Shown piece by piece: positions 1 to 9,531 of a DNA stretch of 12,954 nucleotides. The DNA lies in assembly GCA_947469815.1 (NCBI GenBank), contig CANIRI010000029.1:1-12954 (forward strand). The letters run 5' to 3'. The position numbers and the translations under genes were made by a program. How positions within the stretch are numbered: position 1 is the stretch's first letter; each line of letters starts with the position of its first letter. This stretch comes from Comamonadaceae bacterium. Lineage in GTDB: Bacteria > Pseudomonadota > Gammaproteobacteria > Burkholderiales > Burkholderiaceae_C. A model generated the notes under the pieces. It did not search any database. It was not told where the DNA came from and saw only the letters and a program-made list of their open reading frames with translations.

Positions 1-1338
<1,338 letters not shown>

Positions 1339-1351
1339 GGAGATCCTCACC

Positions 1352-1786
1352 ATGATGACCAACCACGGCAATCGCCTCACACAGGGCCAGTTCTCCTTCC
1401 TGCCCGACCTCACGGACAAGCAGATCACCGCACAGATCGAGTACGCGCTGGGCAAAAACTGGGCACTCGGCGTTGAATACACCGATGACCCGCATCCGCG
1501 CAACACCTACTGGGAGATGTATGGCAACCCGATGTTTGACTTGAAGGATGCGTCAGCCATCTTGACGGAGATCAATGCCTGCCGCAAGACGTTTCCGAAT
1601 CATTACGTTCGCGTGACGGCCTTCGATTCGACCCAAGGCGTTGAGTCGGTGCAAATGTCGTACATCGTTAACCGGCCGAAGAACGAACCCGGCTTCGGCC
1701 TGACCAGGCAGGAGATCGGCGGGCGTCAGATCCAGTACACCGTACACAGCTATGCCACCGACAAGCCCGAAGGCGAGCGTTACTAA
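1352..1786 (+). CDS. cbbS: Rubisco small subunit, red type
   Basis: This 144-residue protein caps the L8 core of form I Rubisco to make the L8S8 holoenzyme. The N-terminal segment [14 protein letters not shown] and the core [20 protein letters not shown] are typical of the small subunit. The C-terminal extension ending [10 protein letters not shown] marks the red-type protein, whose tail forms a beta-hairpin in the central solvent channel and which lacks the green-type internal hairpin. The start is supported by AAGGAG at 1337-1342, nine bases before the ATG and overlapping the cbbL stop codon, so translation is probably tightly linked to cbbL. A second ATG follows immediately, so the exact initiator of the two is unresolved. 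cbbX begins 24 bp downstream. Confidence 0.97.
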   Translation: MMTNHGNRLTQGQFSFLPDLTDKQITAQIEYALGKNWALGVEYTDDPHPRNTYWEMYGNPMFDLKDASAILTEINACRKTFPNHYVRVTAFDSTQGVESVQMSYIVNRPKNEPGFGLTRQEIGGRQIQYTVHSYATDKPEGERY

Positions 1787-1810
1787 GCCGGCTCCGACTG
1801 CGACACAGCC

Positions 1811-2779
1811 ATGAGCAACTCCTCCATTCCTGGCGCGCGGGCCGCGTCGCCCGCTGCAACGGAAGCCGCAGATCCGCCAACTGCAAGCCTCGGCCAAGCG
1901 CGCAGCGTGGGCGAGGTTTTGGCGCAGTCGCAGGTGGAGGAGGTCATCGCTGAACTGGACCGTGATTTGGTGGGGCTGGCCCCGGTGAAGACCCGCATCC
2001 GCGACATTGCGGCCTTGCTGGTGATTGACAAGCTGCGCATCAATCTGGGTCTGGTCAGCGAGGCACCGAGCTTGCACATGAACTTTGTGGGCAACCCTGG
2101 CACTGGAAAAACCTCGGTGGCCATGCGCATGGCGCAAATCCTGCACCGCCTGGGCTATGTCCGCAAGGGCCATCTGGTAGCCGTGACCCGCGACGATTTG
2201 GTGGGCCAGTACATCGGCCACACCGCACCCAAAACCAAAGAAGTGCTGAAGAAAGCCATGGGCGGCGTGCTCTTTATTGACGAAGCCTATTACTTGTACC
2301 GTCCGGAAAACGAACGCGACTACGGGCAGGAGGCTATCGAAATACTGCTGCAAGTCATGGAAAACCAGCGCGATGACCTGGTGGTGATTTTGGCGGGCTA
2401 CAAAGACCGCATGGATACCTTCTTTGAATCCAATCCCGGCATGAGTTCCCGCGTCGCCCACCACCTCGACTTTCCGGACTATTCGGTTGACGAGTTGCTG
2501 CAGATTTCGCAAAAAATGCTGACCCAGCAGAACTATGTGTTTGCGCCAGGTGCGGATGCGGTGTTCCAGCGCTACCTGGGCTTGCGGGTGCAGCAACCGC
2601 ACTTTGCTAACGCCCGCAGCGTGCGCAATGCCTTGGACCGCGCGCGCCTGCGCCAGGCCAGCCGGCTGTTTGCCGACCGCGACCGCCAGCTCACTGCTGA
2701 TGATTTACGGACCCTGGATGGCTCCGACTTCGCCGCCAGCCGGGTCTTTCAGCAAGCAGACGTCCGCCCGGATGCATGA
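1811..2779 (+). CDS. cbbX: CbbX, AAA+ red-type Rubisco activase
   Basis: CbbX is a hexameric AAA+ remodeler that pulls on the C-terminal tail of red-type CbbL to release inhibitory sugar phosphates; in the Rhodobacter enzyme RuBP and ATP drive ring assembly. The protein has 322 residues, close to the usual 300-320. Walker [10 protein letters not shown] starts at residue 94 with Lys100 and Thr101. Walker [11 protein letters not shown] has Asp157-Glu158. The family segment [16 protein letters not shown] precedes the ATPase core. The first roughly 30 residues are Ala/Pro/Ser-rich and poorly conserved, and no clear Shine-Dalgarno sequence precedes the ATG, so the exact start is less certain than the identity. 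Its place directly after cbbLS fits its function. The stop codon lies 19 bp before the preferred start of cbbY. Confidence 0.96.
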   Translation: MSNSSIPGARAASPAATEAADPPTASLGQARSVGEVLAQSQVEEVIAELDRDLVGLAPVKTRIRDIAALLVIDKLRINLGLVSEAPSLHMNFVGNPGTGKTSVAMRMAQILHRLGYVRKGHLVAVTRDDLVGQYIGHTAPKTKEVLKKAMGGVLFIDEAYYLYRPENERDYGQEAIEILLQVMENQRDDLVVILAGYKDRMDTFFESNPGMSSRVAHHLDFPDYSVDELLQISQKMLTQQNYVFAPGADAVFQRYLGLRVQQPHFANARSVRNALDRARLRQASRLFADRDRQLTADDLRTLDGSDFAASRVFQQADVRPDA

Positions 2780-2798
2780 AAACGGTGGATCTGATCCG

Positions 2799-3509
2799 AT
2801 GCTCAAAGCGCTGATATTTGATGTGGACGGCACCCTGGCCGACACCGAGATGGCCCATCTGGCCGCCTTCAACCATGCGTTTCGCGAATGCGCGCTCGAT
2901 TGGCATTGGAGTGTGGAAACCTACACCCAGTTGCTCGCTGTGTCCGGCGGGCGCGAGCGCCTGACGCACTACTGGAAAACTAGCAAACCCGATACCCGCG
3001 CCATTGACGGCGGTGCGATCGAAGACCTGATTGAGCGCTTGCATCTGGTCAAGACCGCCGCCTACGAGAAAGCTGTGCAAGACGGCCAGGTCGCCATGCG
3101 CCCCGGTGTGCTCGCGCTCATCGACGCGGCGGCGCAAGCGGGCCTGAAGCTGGCGATTGCCACCACCACCTCGCCCGTCAACATCAGCGCTTTGCTGCGC
3201 CGTGCCATGGGAGAAGATTGGCGCACACTGTTCGAGGTGGTCGAAGATGCGTCCACCGCGCACCTGAAAAAACCCCATCCCATGGTCTACCTGCAAACCT
3301 TGCAGCGCCTGCGCTTGTCGGCCGACGATTGCATCGCCTTTGAGGACTCTCAAAATGGACTGATTGCCGCCCGCGCTGCGGGCTTGGCTACTGTCATCAC
3401 CCGCAACAGCTTTACCATGGACCATGATTTCCATGGGGCCCGGGCTATTCTGGACAGCCTGGCCACCACGGACCTCGCTGCCATTCGAAACTTGCACGAA
3501 AAACGCTAA
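2799..3509 (+). CDS. cbbY: CbbY, HAD-family xylulose-1,5-bisphosphate phosphatase
   Basis: This HAD-superfamily sugar phosphatase has 236 residues from the chosen ATG. Motif I is FDVDGTLADTE with nucleophile Asp8 and acid/base Asp10. Motif III is KKPHPMVY and motif IV FEDSQNGL. The N-terminal half, including AFNHAF and a SGGRERL segment, resembles CbbY of Rhodobacter sphaeroides, which dephosphorylates xylulose-1,5-bisphosphate, a tight Rubisco inhibitor made by misprotonation during catalysis. Two starts are possible: ATG 2799, preceded by GGTGGA, gives the family-typical beginning MLKALIFDVDG; ATG 2772 adds nine residues and overlaps the cbbX stop. The first is preferred. The frame stays open upstream inside cbbX, but that part is a shadow. 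Assignment to CbbY rather than the phosphoglycolate phosphatase rests on sequence resemblance, position next to cbbX, and the separate cbbZ downstream. Confidence 0.9.
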   Translation: MLKALIFDVDGTLADTEMAHLAAFNHAFRECALDWHWSVETYTQLLAVSGGRERLTHYWKTSKPDTRAIDGGAIEDLIERLHLVKTAAYEKAVQDGQVAMRPGVLALIDAAAQAGLKLAIATTTSPVNISALLRRAMGEDWRTLFEVVEDASTAHLKKPHPMVYLQTLQRLRLSADDCIAFEDSQNGLIAARAAGLATVITRNSFTMDHDFHGARAILDSLATTDLAAIRNLHEKR

Positions 3510-3530
3510 AAATGAATAGGGAGTACCACG

Positions 3531-4646
3531 ATGCCAACCAAAAACCGCAGCACGCTGACGCAGTTCCTGATCGAGGAGCGGCGCAAGCATCCAGATGCCA
3601 GCGGTGACCTCAACGCCCTGATCTTGAATGTGGCGATGGCCTGTAAAGCCATCGCCAAGGCGGTGGCTTTTGGTGATTTGGGTGATGTCCTGGGTGACCA
3701 TGTGGCTGGCGGCGGGGCCGCTCAGCAGGCCAGCGTGAATGTGCAGGGCGAGACCCAGAAGAAGCTCGATGTGCTGAGCAACGATTTGTTCATTCGCATG
3801 AACGAATGGTCCGGCCACCTGGCCGGCATGGCGTCAGAGGAGATGGAAATGCCCATCGATATCCCGGCGCGTTTTCCCCGAGGCAAATACCTGCTGGTCT
3901 TTGACCCGCTGGATGGTTCATCCAATATCGACGTCAACGTCACCGTGGGCAGCATCTTTGGCGTTTTCCGTCGCCCCGGTGCCGCCGACGCGGCCGATAC
4001 CCCACCCTCTGGCGCCGATTACCTGCAAGCGGGCAGTGCGCAGGTGGCGGCCGGGTACGCCTTGTATGGGCCGACGACCATGTTGGTGTTATCGGTCGGC
4101 ACCGGTGTCTTCGGTTTCACCCTGGACCCCACGCTGGGTGAATTCATGCTCACCCACCCCAACATCCGCGTGCCCGAGCAGACGCAGGAGTTCGCCATCA
4201 ACGCGTCCAATAGCCGCTTCTGGGAAGCACCGGTGCGCCGCTATGTGGACGAATGCCTGGCCGGCAAAACCGGTCCACGTGGCAAAGATTTCAATATGCG
4301 CTGGATTGCCAGCATGGTGGCGGAGGCGCACCGCATCATGATGCGCGGCGGGGTTTTCATGTACCCGCGCGACACCAAAGACCCGACCAAGGCCGGTCGG
4401 CTGCGCCTGATGTACGAGGCCAACCCGATTGGCTTTTTGATGGAACAGGCCGGCGGGCGCGCCAGCACCGGTGAGTTCCCGATTCTGGGGATTCAACCCC
4501 GCGAACTACACCAGCGCATCGGTTTGGTGTTCGGCTCCAAAGCCGAAGTCGAGCGCATCGAGGACTACCACCGCAACCCGGCTGCCGTCAAAGACAGCAG
4601 CCCTCTCTTTGCCGCGCGCAGCCTGTTCCTCAGCGATACGCCCTAG
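3531..4646 (+). CDS. cbbF: Fructose-1,6-bisphosphatase class I
   Basis: This enzyme hydrolyses fructose-1,6-bisphosphate to fructose-6-phosphate, and probably sedoheptulose-1,7-bisphosphate as well, in RuBP regeneration. The 371-residue protein has the class I metal-binding signature [11 protein letters not shown], with Asp125, Asp128 and Asp134. It also has the C-terminal substrate-binding stretch [20 protein letters not shown] followed by [16 protein letters not shown]. Length is similar to CbbF of Cupriavidus-type operons. The start is well supported by AGGGAG at 3518-3523, seven bases before the ATG. It lies 21 bp after cbbY and 41 bp before cbbP, the usual F-P order. A housekeeping fbp role alone is possible, but the operon context makes the Calvin-cycle role the likely one. 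Confidence 0.96.
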   Translation: MPTKNRSTLTQFLIEERRKHPDASGDLNALILNVAMACKAIAKAVAFGDLGDVLGDHVAGGGAAQQASVNVQGETQKKLDVLSNDLFIRMNEWSGHLAGMASEEMEMPIDIPARFPRGKYLLVFDPLDGSSNIDVNVTVGSIFGVFRRPGAADAADTPPSGADYLQAGSAQVAAGYALYGPTTMLVLSVGTGVFGFTLDPTLGEFMLTHPNIRVPEQTQEFAINASNSRFWEAPVRRYVDECLAGKTGPRGKDFNMRWIASMVAEAHRIMMRGGVFMYPRDTKDPTKAGRLRLMYEANPIGFLMEQAGGRASTGEFPILGIQPRELHQRIGLVFGSKAEVERIEDYHRNPAAVKDSSPLFAARSLFLSDTP

Positions 4647-4687
4647 CCGCGGCGGCCCGCGCAAATTCATTCCAGGAGCCCGATTCC

Positions 4688-5569
4688 ATGTCCGAACGCC
4701 ACCCCATCATCGCCATTACCGGGTCATCCGGCGCGGGAACCACCACGGTGTCCCGCACCTTTGAGAACATCTTCCGCCGCGAGGGCGTCAAATCCGCCAT
4801 CGTCGAAGGCGACAGCTTTCACCGCTACGACCGCCAGGAGATGAAGAAACGCCTGATCCAGGCGGAGAAAGAAGGCAACAACCATTTCAGCCACTTCGGC
4901 TCTGAAAACAACCTCTTTGGCGACATTGAAAATTTGTTTCGCAACTATTCGCAAAAGGGGACAGGTCGGGCCCGCAAATACCTGCACAACGCCGAGGAAG
5001 CCGAGCCCTTTAAGCAAGAGCCCGGCACCTTCACCCCGTGGGAAGATTTGCCAGAGGGCACCGACATTCTGTTTTATGAGGGCTTGCATGGCGCCGTCGT
5101 GACGCCCGAGCACAACATTGCCCAGTACCCGGATCTGCGCGTCGGCGTGGTGCCTGTGATCAACCTGGAGTGGATCCAAAAGCTGTGGCGCGACCAGCAC
5201 AAGCGCGGCTACAGCACCGAGGCGGTGACCGACACGATTTTGCGGCGCATGCCTGACTATGTGCACTACATCGTGCCGCAGTTCGCCCACACCCACGTGA
5301 ACTTTCAGCGTGTGCCCATGGTCGACACTTCTAATCCGTTTATCGCGCGTGACATCCCTTCGGCCGACGAGAGCATGGTGGTGATCCGCTTTGCCAACCC
5401 CAAGGGCATTGATTTCCAGTACCTGCTCAGCATGATCAATGACTCGTGGATGAGCCGCGCCAACACCATCGTCGTGCCTGGGGGCAAGATGGAAATTGCC
5501 ATGCAGCTGATCTTCACGCCCTTTGTCTGGCGCATGATGGATCGGCGCAAGCGCGCCCTCGGAGGCTGA
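4688..5569 (+). CDS. cbbP: Phosphoribulokinase, proteobacterial class I
   Basis: CbbP phosphorylates ribulose-5-phosphate with ATP to give RuBP, the Rubisco substrate, and with Rubisco is unique to the Calvin cycle. The protein has 293 residues, typical of the octameric proteobacterial form, which is allosterically activated by NADH and inhibited by AMP. The P-loop GSSGAGTTTV begins at residue 12. The segment VEGDSFHRYDR places Asp42 exactly where the Rhodobacter sphaeroides enzyme has its proposed catalytic base. FYEGLHG further on is also family-typical. It lacks the length and redox-cysteine context of plant-type PRK. AGGAG at 4674-4678 lies nine bases before the ATG. The stop codon overlaps the translation-initiation region of cbbZ, indicating coupling. 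Confidence 0.97.
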   Translation: MSERHPIIAITGSSGAGTTTVSRTFENIFRREGVKSAIVEGDSFHRYDRQEMKKRLIQAEKEGNNHFSHFGSENNLFGDIENLFRNYSQKGTGRARKYLHNAEEAEPFKQEPGTFTPWEDLPEGTDILFYEGLHGAVVTPEHNIAQYPDLRVGVVPVINLEWIQKLWRDQHKRGYSTEAVTDTILRRMPDYVHYIVPQFAHTHVNFQRVPMVDTSNPFIARDIPSADESMVVIRFANPKGIDFQYLLSMINDSWMSRANTIVVPGGKMEIAMQLIFTPFVWRMMDRRKRALGG

Positions 5570-5571
5570 AC

Positions 5572-6258
5572 ATGGCAACACCCGCGCAAGCCCTGCGTTT
5601 GGTGATGTTCGACCTGGACGGCACCTTGATCGACACCGCACCGGAGATTGCCGACGCGGTCAATGACACGCTGGCCCAATGCGGCCTGCCCTTGGTGAGC
5701 CAGCAACAGGTCCGGGACTGGATTGGCCACGGCACCCGCACCCTGTTGATTGCAGCGTTGGCCAGTACGCAGGGGCGCACCGTGCAAGAGATGGGCGCAG
5801 ACCCGGATCTGCCGCGCATCGCCGGTATTTTTGATGGCCACTACCAACAACGCTGCGGCAGCAGCAGCCAGCCCTACCCCCATGTGGTCGAGGTCCTTGA
5901 CAGCCTGCGCGCCCACGGCGTGCATCTGGCGGTTGTCACCAACAAGGAGGGCCGGTATACGGATACCGTGCTGCGCGCGCACCAGTTCGACCAGCGCTTT
6001 GATCTGGTCATCAGCGGCGACACCCTGGCAAGCAAAAAGCCCGACCCTGCCGGCATAGCGCACTGCCTGGCGCACTGCGCAGTCACGGCCGCGCAGGCTT
6101 TGTTTGTCGGTGATTCATCTATTGACGCGGCTACAGCCCGCAACGCCGGCGTGCCGGTCTGGCTGTTGCCCTACGGCTACAACATGGGCCAAGCCATTGA
6201 GGCTTGCGGGCCGGACCGGGTGATCCCCGACATGCGGGCGCTGCTGGCCCTTTTGTAA
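5572..6258 (+). CDS. cbbZ: Phosphoglycolate phosphatase (HAD family)
   Basis: This enzyme removes phosphate from 2-phosphoglycolate, the toxic by-product of Rubisco oxygenation, starting photorespiratory salvage through glycolate. The 228-residue protein has HAD motif I FDLDGTLIDTAPEI with Asp14 and Asp16, motif II VVTNKEG, motif III SKKPDPAG and motif IV VGDSSIDAATARNAG, the pattern of Gph/CbbZ. GGAGG at 5561-5565 is six bases before the ATG and sits inside the last codons of cbbP, whose stop is only two bases upstream, so translation is probably coupled. The frame remains open further upstream within cbbP, but that extension has no family similarity. A second HAD enzyme (cbbY) in the same operon has a different N-terminal half and is not a duplicate of this gene. 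Confidence 0.94.
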   Translation: MATPAQALRLVMFDLDGTLIDTAPEIADAVNDTLAQCGLPLVSQQQVRDWIGHGTRTLLIAALASTQGRTVQEMGADPDLPRIAGIFDGHYQQRCGSSSQPYPHVVEVLDSLRAHGVHLAVVTNKEGRYTDTVLRAHQFDQRFDLVISGDTLASKKPDPAGIAHCLAHCAVTAAQALFVGDSSIDAATARNAGVPVWLLPYGYNMGQAIEACGPDRVIPDMRALLALL

Positions 6259-6290
6259 TGATTTGTGTATCTGCTTATTGAGGAGTCCCC

Positions 6291-7328
6291 ATGGCCCTGG
6301 TATCCCTTCGTCAGGTTTTAGACCATGCCGCCGAAAACGGCTACGGCGTGCCCGCATTCAACGTCAACAACCTGGAGCAGGTGCAGTCCATCATGGAAGC
6401 GGCGCAGGAGACCGACAGTCCGGTGATCTTGCAGGCTTCGGCTGGCGCGCGCAAATACGCCGGTGAAGCCTATTTGCGCCACTTGGTGCTTGCGGCTATT
6501 GAGTCGCATCCGGATATTCCCGTGGTGTTGCACCAGGATCACGGTGCATCGGCGGCGCAGTGCTTGCAGAGCATACGCAGCGGCTTTTCCAGCGTGATGA
6601 TGGACGGCTCGCTGATGGAAGACGCCAAAACACCGGCCAGCTACGACTACAACGTGGCTGTCACCCGCAAGGTCTGCGAGATGGCGCATGCCATCGGTGT
6701 TTCGGTCGAGGGCGAGCTGGGTTGCTTGGGGTCGTTGGAGACCGGCGAGGCCGGCGAGGAGGACGGCGTCGGTGCCGAGGGCAAGCTGACCCATGACATG
6801 ATGCTCACCGATCCGGTACAAGCCAAGGACTTTGTGGAGCAAACCGGTGTAGATGCGCTGGCAATTGCCATCGGCACCAGCCATGGGGCCTACAAATTCA
6901 CCCGTAGACCCACCGGAGACATCCTCGCCATGGACCGCATCGCCGCCATCCATGCGCAAATTCCCAACACCCATCTGGTCATGCACGGTTCGAGCAGCGT
7001 GCCGCAGGAATGGCTCGAGATCATCCGCAAGTTCGGTGGCGATATCAAAGAGACCTATGGCGTTCCGGTCGAGGAAATTCAGCGCGGAATCCGCAGCGGG
7101 GTGCGCAAGATCAATATCGACACCGACATCCGCCTGGCCATGACCGGGGCGATGCGCCAGCTCATGGCCCAAAACCCGTCTGAATTTGACCCCCGCAAAG
7201 CCCTCGCGGCTGCCAGGAAGGCGGCGCGCGGCATCGTGAAAGACCGGTTCATCGCCTTCGGCTGCGCCGGTATGGGCGGCAGGATCAAGCCCGTGGCGAT
7301 GGATGCCATGGCAGCGCGTTACCACTGA
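6291..7328 (+). CDS. cbbA: Fructose-bisphosphate aldolase class II, Calvin-cycle subtype
   Basis: This zinc-dependent aldolase condenses dihydroxyacetone phosphate with glyceraldehyde-3-phosphate, and in the Calvin cycle probably also with erythrose-4-phosphate to give sedoheptulose bisphosphate. The 345-residue protein begins [20 protein letters not shown]. Its motif [10 protein letters not shown] holds the catalytic Asp83 and zinc-ligand His84. Further likely zinc ligands are His198 in GTSHGAYKF and His232 in VMHGSSS. The [16 protein letters not shown] loop and overall length match the subtype encoded in cbb operons and many proteobacterial chromosomes. AGGAG at 6281-6285 precedes the ATG by five bases. 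It is the last recognised gene of the cbb run: the next gap is 69 bp, though on the same strand. It probably also serves glycolysis and gluconeogenesis. Confidence 0.95.
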   Translation: MALVSLRQVLDHAAENGYGVPAFNVNNLEQVQSIMEAAQETDSPVILQASAGARKYAGEAYLRHLVLAAIESHPDIPVVLHQDHGASAAQCLQSIRSGFSSVMMDGSLMEDAKTPASYDYNVAVTRKVCEMAHAIGVSVEGELGCLGSLETGEAGEEDGVGAEGKLTHDMMLTDPVQAKDFVEQTGVDALAIAIGTSHGAYKFTRRPTGDILAMDRIAAIHAQIPNTHLVMHGSSSVPQEWLEIIRKFGGDIKETYGVPVEEIQRGIRSGVRKINIDTDIRLAMTGAMRQLMAQNPSEFDPRKALAAARKAARGIVKDRFIAFGCAGMGGRIKPVAMDAMAARYH

Positions 7329-7397
7329 GTTCGGCCCCCGGGCTGCCGGGGCGGCGGCTTACACTTGGTGCGCCATCAACCCCCGCCGATTCCGCCC

Positions 7398-8324
7398 ATG
7401 CGACCCTTCATCGATACCGTCCGCACCTACCTGCTGGGGCTGCAGTCCCGCCTGACCACCGCGATTGCCGACAAAGACGGCGGCACCTTTGTGGTGGACG
7501 CCTGGTCCAAAGGCGAGGACGAAAAATTGCAAGGCGACGGCATCACCCAGATTCTGGAAGGCGGTCCGGTTTTCGAGCGTGCGGGCTGCGGTTTTTCGCA
7601 TGTGCGCGGCCCGCAGCTGCCGCCATCGGCCACACAGCACCGCCCCGAATTGGTTGGCGCGCCCTTTGAGGCTTTGGGCGTCTCCTTGGTGTTCCACCCG
7701 CGCAACCCCTATGCACCGACGGTGCACATGAACGTGCGCATGATCGCCGCGCAGCCGGCGCAAGGCCCGCTGGTCGCTTGGTTTGGCGGCGGTATGGACC
7801 TGACGCCGTACTACGGGTTCGATGAGGATGCGGTCCATTTCCACCAGACCTGCCACGACGCGCTCGCGCCCTTTGGCCCAGACCTGTACCCGCGTTTCAA
7901 GACCTGGTGCGACAGCTACTTTTGCAACAAACACCGCAACGAGCAGCGCGGCGTGGGCGGCATCTTTTTTGATGACTTTGTGGAGCTCGGAATTGAGCGC
8001 AGCTTCAGCATGCTGCAAAGCGTCGGCGACTCCTTGCTCACGGCCTATATGCCCATCGTGGAGCGCCGCCACACCATGCCGTATGGCGAGCAGGAACGGG
8101 CGCACCAGCTCAACCGGCGTGGACGCTACGTGGAGTTCAACCTGGTCTGGGACCGTGGCACCCACTTCGGGCTGCAGTCGGGTGGCCGCACCGAATCGAT
8201 TCTTTTGTCCATGCCGCCCATGGTGTCGTGGTCGTACCGGCAGGAGGCCGCGCCGGGCACGCCCGAGCGCGCGCTGACCGACTATTTTTTAGTTCCGCGC
8301 GACTGGCTGGCGCAGCGCGCGTGA
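7398..8324 (+). CDS. hemF: Oxygen-dependent coproporphyrinogen III oxidase
   Basis: HemF uses O2 to decarboxylate two propionates of coproporphyrinogen III, giving protoporphyrinogen IX on the shared path to heme and bacteriochlorophyll. From ATG 7398 the protein has 308 residues, close to the roughly 300 of Escherichia coli HemF. Signature stretches include [12 protein letters not shown], the segment [12 protein letters not shown], and the C-terminal block [20 protein letters not shown] continuing into [20 protein letters not shown] at 7365 would lengthen the protein by 11 residues but gives a non-family N-terminus. No strong ribosome-binding site is visible before either. The 3' end overlaps convergent hemE by 36 bp. 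An oxygen-requiring enzyme implies aerobic or microaerobic growth; anaerobic pigment synthesis would need an oxygen-independent HemN elsewhere. Confidence 0.96.
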   Translation: MRPFIDTVRTYLLGLQSRLTTAIADKDGGTFVVDAWSKGEDEKLQGDGITQILEGGPVFERAGCGFSHVRGPQLPPSATQHRPELVGAPFEALGVSLVFHPRNPYAPTVHMNVRMIAAQPAQGPLVAWFGGGMDLTPYYGFDEDAVHFHQTCHDALAPFGPDLYPRFKTWCDSYFCNKHRNEQRGVGGIFFDDFVELGIERSFSMLQSVGDSLLTAYMPIVERRHTMPYGEQERAHQLNRRGRYVEFNLVWDRGTHFGLQSGGRTESILLSMPPMVSWSYRQEAAPGTPERALTDYFLVPRDWLAQRA

Positions 8325-9422
8325 GTGGCTGTGTACCGCATCGATCAGGGCGCTGACATGCTCCGGGTTGCTGTACTGGCTGATGCCGTGGCCGAGGTTG
8401 AAGATGTGGGTCGGGCCGGTGGTGGACGCATCGGTATGCGGTGTGCCGAAGGCGTCGAGCACCTTGCGCGCTTCGCTGGCTACCGCAGCCGGTGTGCCGA
8501 ACAGCGCATTCGGATCCAAATTCCCCTGTAGCGCCTTGCCCGGGCCGCCCACCGCGCCGCCCACCTGGGCGCGCGCTTTGGCCAGATTCACGGTCCAGTC
8601 CACGCCCAGCACTTCGCAGTCCAGCGCGGCCATATCGTCCAGCCACAAGCCGCCGCCTTTGGTGAATACCAGGCGCGGCACCGGCGTGCCGTCGGCGCCG
8701 GTGCGCTTGAGCTGGCGCAGCACCCGCGCCGTGTAGGCCAGGCTGAAGGTCTGGAATGCGCCGTCAGCCAGCACCCCACCCCAGCTGTCAAACACCATCA
8801 CCGCTTGCGCGCCCGCGTCGATCTGGCAATTCAGGTAAGCAGCCACCGAATCGGCGTTGATAGCCAGAATCTGGTGCATCAGGTCCGGGCGGCTGTACAT
8901 CAGGGTTTTGACGTGGCGGTAGTCGTCGGATCCCGCCCCTTCGACCATGTAACAGGCCAGTGTCCACGGGCTGCCCGAAAACCCGATCAAAGGCACGCGG
9001 CCGTTCAGCGCTTTGCGGATCGATGCGACCGCGTCGAACACATAGCGCAGCTTGTTCATATCCGGCACCGCCAGTTCGGCCACGGCAGCCTCGTCGCGCA
9101 CGTTTTTGGCAAAGCGCGGGCCTTCGCCGATGGCAAAGCTCAGGCCCAGGCCCATGGCGTCGGGCACGGTGAGGATGTCGCTGAACAGGATGGCTGCATC
9201 CAGCGCATAGCGCTCCAGCGGTTGCAGCGTGACTTCGGTGGCGAAGTCCACATTGGTCGCCAAGCCCATGAAGCTGCCGGCTTTGGCCCGCGTAGCGCAG
9301 TACTCGGGCAGGTAGCGCCCGGCTTGGCGCATCAGCCAGACCGGCGTGTGATCCGTGGCCTGGCGCATGCAGGCTCGCAAAAAGCTGTCGTTACGGGTGG
9401 GAGCGAAGGAGCTGTTTGGCAT
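8289..9422 (-). CDS. hemE: Uroporphyrinogen III decarboxylase
   Basis: HemE decarboxylates the four acetate groups of uroporphyrinogen III to give coproporphyrinogen III, the substrate of the neighbouring HemF. The 377-residue protein has the family signature [16 protein letters not shown] with Arg32 and Arg36, the catalytic Asp82 in [16 protein letters not shown], the segment [16 protein letters not shown], and the C-terminal FNLGHGI block. It is about 20 residues longer than the E. coli enzyme, mostly at the C-terminus. Residue 42 is Cys where recalled homologues usually have Lys or Arg. The chosen ATG gives a family-like N-terminus but has no good Shine-Dalgarno sequence. The gene is divergent from crtE across a 129-bp regulatory region and convergent with hemF. 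Confidence 0.96.
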   Translation of the reverse strand: MPNSSFAPTRNDSFLRACMRQATDHTPVWLMRQAGRYLPEYCATRAKAGSFMGLATNVDFATEVTLQPLERYALDAAILFSDILTVPDAMGLGLSFAIGEGPRFAKNVRDEAAVAELAVPDMNKLRYVFDAVASIRKALNGRVPLIGFSGSPWTLACYMVEGAGSDDYRHVKTLMYSRPDLMHQILAINADSVAAYLNCQIDAGAQAVMVFDSWGGVLADGAFQTFSLAYTARVLRQLKRTGADGTPVPRLVFTKGGGLWLDDMAALDCEVLGVDWTVNLAKARAQVGGAVGGPGKALQGNLDPNALFGTPAAVASEARKVLDAFGTPHTDASTTGPTHIFNLGHGISQYSNPEHVSALIDAVHSHSRALRQPVARN

Positions 9423-9473
9423 GGCGCAATGCGAGTGGGTGGGCCTAGAAGGCGGGTTGGGGGTAATTCACGC

Positions 9474-9501
9474 TTGACAAGATGAAATTATTGTGTAAAT
9501 T
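9474..9501 (+). promoter_or_regulatory. Candidate sigma-70 promoter for crtE
   Basis: A perfect -35 hexamer TTGACA at 9474-9479 is followed after 16 bp by TAAATT at 9496-9501, which matches 4 of 6 positions of the -10 consensus. Transcription would start near 9508, leaving a leader of about 45 nt before the crtE ATG. The TGT-N12-ACA dyad at 9514-9531 would then lie just downstream of the start site, a position compatible with repression. The other TTGACA hexamers in the region make the promoter choice uncertain. Confidence 0.4.
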
Positions 9502-9506
9502 GACAC
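9493..9506. promoter_or_regulatory. 14-bp operator-like dyad GTGTAAATTGACAC
   Basis: The sequence GTGTAAATTGACAC is an inverted repeat centred between 9499 and 9500, with a single mismatched pair (9497/9502). It covers the candidate -10 element of crtE. It differs from the neighbouring PpsR-type dyad in having a 6-bp rather than 12-bp spacing between TGT and ACA. It may be a separate operator, or a duplicated half-site array of the same regulator. Confidence 0.35.
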
Positions 9507-9513
9507 CATGATA

Positions 9514-9531
9514 TGTAAATTTCAATTGACA
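9514..9531. promoter_or_regulatory. PpsR/CrtJ-type operator TGT-N12-ACA upstream of crtE
   Basis: TGTAAATTTCAATTGACA fits the TGT-N12-ACA consensus bound by the redox and light-responsive repressor PpsR (CrtJ) in purple bacteria. The half-sites TGTAAATT and the reverse complement of AATTGACA (TGTCAATT) agree at 7 of 8 positions. It lies 20 bp upstream of the crtE start codon and matches at 14 of 18 positions the box before bchX. No ppsR gene is in this window, so the link to that protein is by motif and by gene context. Confidence 0.7.

Noticed and set aside
2535..2798. Upstream extension of the cbbY frame into cbbX
   Set aside because: It overlaps the C-terminal coding region of cbbX and adds low-complexity sequence. 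The HAD fold begins at ATG 2799.
1553..3818. Long minus-strand open frames opposite cbbX, cbbY and cbbF
   Set aside because: They lie wholly opposite well-recognised genes, show no motifs, and reflect high GC at third codon positions.
5446..5571. Upstream extension of the cbbZ frame into cbbP
   Set aside because: The GGAGG at 5561-5565 and the HAD nucleophile motif place the start at 5572.
7336..7351. GC hairpin (CCCCGG / CCGGGG, 4-nt loop) after cbbA as a terminator
   Set aside because: The stem is only 6 bp and no T-run follows, so it does not meet the pattern of an intrinsic terminator. It may still weakly pause transcription before hemF.
7365..7397. TTG start for hemF at 7365
   Set aside because: The added 11 residues are proline-rich and unlike HemF N-termini. 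ATG 7398 gives a length and beginning close to the family.
8805..9485. Plus-strand open frame of 226 codons opposite hemE, reaching into the crtE promoter
   Set aside because: It is antisense to a complete hemE with intact catalytic motifs. Its translation has no recognisable domain and would run through the regulatory region.
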